Below, one piece after another: positions 13,701 through 13,722 of a stretch of DNA of 13,722 nucleotides (positions are counted from its first letter, which is position 1; every line of letters starts with the position of its first letter). Position numbers and translations under genes: made by a program. Under the pieces are notes generated by a model. It was given only the letters and a program-made list of their open reading frames with translations, did not search any database and was not told the DNA's origin. Source of the stretch: an uncultured Eubacteriales bacterium (GTDB taxonomy: Bacteria > Bacillota > Clostridia > Christensenellales > UBA1242); assembly GCA_902796285.1 (NCBI GenBank), contig CADBOH010000026.1, positions 1-13,722 on the forward strand, given 5' to 3'.

Positions 13701-13722
13701 TGCAAAATTAACTGCTGTTAAC
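7783..13722 (+). CDS. Giant surface lipoprotein with Big2-like and many fibronectin-III-like repeats (runs off window)
   Basis: From the ATG at 7783 (after ATGAGGT) one frame stays open for 1980 codons to the window edge; I read it line by line and saw no stop. Residues 1-22 are a lipoprotein signal: MKKK, a hydrophobic core, and the lipobox FAGC with Cys22. Residues about 30-105 resemble a bacterial Ig-like (Big2) domain (SSNEDVLALTENGFLAKASG). Then come at least ten beta-sandwich repeats. Each opens with a linker of the form K-L/F-a-x-P: KFASP 107, KFAAP 289, KLATP 370, KLDEP 662, KLPAP 754, VASP 839, KLVAP 960, KLSRV 1049 and KLASI 1232. A Trp or aromatic strand follows (LTWDNSY, ATFTWDS, FLSWDNN, VLSWQTY, FLKWDW) and then a YxVxINxxxV strand, the fibronectin-III pattern. 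Spacing is about 80-190 residues and copies are strongly diverged. The protein is Asn/Asp-rich with few Cys. It is probably anchored to the outer membrane leaflet and reaches through the wall; ligand unknown. Confidence 0.9.
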   Translation, partial: MKKKIIIGLVFSAVAMAGFAGCKNNSTIKANFDENEYIFSVNQQVNFYDNLTAQGVKKSDISFVSSNEDVLALTENGFLAKASGETYLLAKYKNSTLASVKVVVRYKFASPKNFIINQENGVLTWDNSYAVIGGEKEYATDYKIAIMDIADGDTDKEYEYQDVEGNSFKFEQAGSYRVNVVAKSNSKYIEDSLASDSYDAFYNAMGLVQNLRLTYESGLNGDATFTWDSKDNATYDVYINDIKVVEDSSENTFTTDFSSYTSQSQVKLEIDAKDQLNQTSHTRSKFFISKFAAPNVKYNFSTGDGFLSWDNNSPFGYTIYPQGDTGHYDYEILNGFDNGLHELTFVANGGQNEEGFFLTSDPSQSITVAKLATPNVNITFAEGKAILGFANDEYIKRYKISYAGGGTRVVNVSGGMDYELNLSNLVAGQYTFYICALPTISGGAVTPYTIGDLSTTNVINSDDFAFNFYVLEEIENLTHGFDNLGNSVISFDSIPNANKYNVTVNGESLAIDNENAHTENGRTSITLPKALKDIQPTNNKYEITVEAYRNEGDSTHSVATKTLEILPVSTGGEYNNGELAWLNDNNFAEYNYAIFSTNNLFEEQSKIDEGTTGEKFVAKNLEIGYYTLKVITKSNNYDKYLDSNYYDEENILVKNLKVTTKLDEPNVVLKENNGQYTLEIDKVEYAEKYKVFIDDTVLTPSIVTDQTLQKIVYPINANLFGTVKTYTVKIVASVVNRDSSLYLDSNEKVLFVTKLPAPEYAFENIYDTKGLKIEERLSSTKDVNANAVYIDGALMLNEQFNVKDLDLAFNISLVNKAREHEEDEYFIDSTSLNINCVRVASPTDISFLDGYISFVSADHNNIDEYYLTINLVRDYGAYKAGCTILKDEFVVQDGRVYINYATMLNHFSDEDFVAALVDANKAEITVAASFMDGSKTAENGEGEILNYLPSKESATLSVEKLVAPEISFDKDTQVLSWQTYGQYGENNNITFSIFVNDVKVKSNYVATSINLSTLALSENELLGGVTIKVEANNSKYITSDKSNPIDITKLSRVDGIRISKLANNWQASVDIAQPGVQALEVNGSLINVDSSVATFELDNSQTSYSLQFISKKVGDRYYINSTVTNVQMVDLSTLSFEASLNDDDQIVYNDLSAGFNAQTNPIVYSAVINDSHAITLGAEPLSLQEIEEQIGVTLDGYVSIKVISRTQDYTTIVNSSSRICYGEISSTISTEKLASIDEVNVQAMYDTNLTTQLDQKSNAYAFMSWRNAWGSTSNLRFSIQINDNAPFEVTAGDVAENYSFAFGGSDAELTIKKDLLTEDENVVKIIAKRSQMINSEEFVTTIQRCIFTTEAVSTQVSGNGILTITSDYNYDYVVQVAINGVSTETVVTGNQLDLMQSGFLGDKYGQYTIKIIPFDPAGEILPSLQYRQITGEKIQGIESALIDELGRVELKIYGADDNNLEWIVRAENITKSFNPTKDGDAFYISLIDIVNLFKSDIQLLSQNYTFEFNVRKANSVYGDWKNVEFAYNTTESTTINATAQLKSGKLGQDYLIFNNIPDTLSFAVIIVNNETTKTIYVSADEIKGYWKENEKTFTQDISSGDGVQECYALSLNTILADFDSGDFAIYFSRMSQNGTTIIQYNQCKVEVYKFSTVSDITIDTNFLKWDWLDQEHSPTSYLVEFYIEDAQTPSITVESFVKSVDLRTVGLAVNTNYKLSVTAISSENDKVSSNKKRRDNDFKRYSVLPSIVLKDGKIMFDEDELLTNYGEKLNVFNTIELYLTEIEKPNYEDRSEEYKTIFGEKSLATVLGDTMSTFTPFYRTLFSFEKAAVKLEFTRKEGGAITSQKYIVTVALFNLIPKLNIIDKLVDYVDSIGSTDQEVALKRLATILNVSSHGVGSDTLLLDDFGVKIPSGQYIVKAYRCNEYINTPYETILNTTNVESDAITLNTDLELTAAPNTTFSTKANIETGRNEYFAKLTAVN

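Overview
The window looks like part of the chromosome of a low-GC, endospore-forming Clostridia-type Bacillota, probably an uncultured anaerobe or gut lineage. Supporting signs are the strong A/T bias, AGGAGG-type ribosome binding sites, sigma-A promoters of the TTGaca-17-TATaaT type, the spore-cortex pair yabP/yabQ, a protein that is a Spo0A DNA-binding domain on its own, tRNA genes with encoded CCA, and what I read as an OLE RNA with its membrane partner OapA. The taxonomic placement is inference; only the features are seen.

Layout. Positions 1-357 (minus) hold the N-terminal part of a peptidase S51 / class I amidotransferase-like protein. Positions 418-1092 (minus) encode a four-helix membrane protein with the features of OapA. 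Directly upstream of it, about 1144-1708 (minus), lies a structured non-coding RNA of about 565 nt with its own strong promoter, a perfect 8-bp stem joining its two ends, several internal hairpins and a terminator-like hairpin before oapA. This is the most striking locus of the window. A divergent extended -10 promoter drives an unrecognised 192-aa helical protein (1813-2391). Next come a Spo0A C-terminal-domain-only protein (2506-2910) and a two-gene operon of a SecB-like protein and a small membrane-anchored protein (2990-3753).

Positions 3797-4640 form an RNA island: an intact tRNA-Asn(GTT) and an intact tRNA-Leu(CAG), accompanied by three rearranged tRNA fragments. Each fragment keeps exact pieces of the neighbouring tRNA, carries a hairpin-forming insert at a tRNA loop or arm, and contains inverted (fold-back) copies of tRNA arms. 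I do not know a described element of this kind.

Positions 4686-5919 are a two-gene operon (S51-type serine hydrolase, then a NUDIX hydrolase), closed by a bidirectional terminator shared with a convergent RluA-family pseudouridine synthase carrying an N-terminal S4 domain (5955-6782, minus). Divergent from it is the sporulation cluster yabP-yabQ followed by a 52-aa membrane protein in the place where divIC usually sits (6864-7626). After a strong terminator, 7783 to the window end is one uninterrupted reading frame of 1980 codons: a giant lipoprotein with a Big2-like domain and many fibronectin-III-like repeats, without a stop inside the window.

How the parts relate: OLE RNA and OapA are known to form a membrane ribonucleoprotein, and yabP/yabQ act in the mother cell during cortex formation. 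A link between the SecB-like protein and export of the giant lipoprotein is possible but only guessed. No transposase, integrase, phage gene or CRISPR array is visible.
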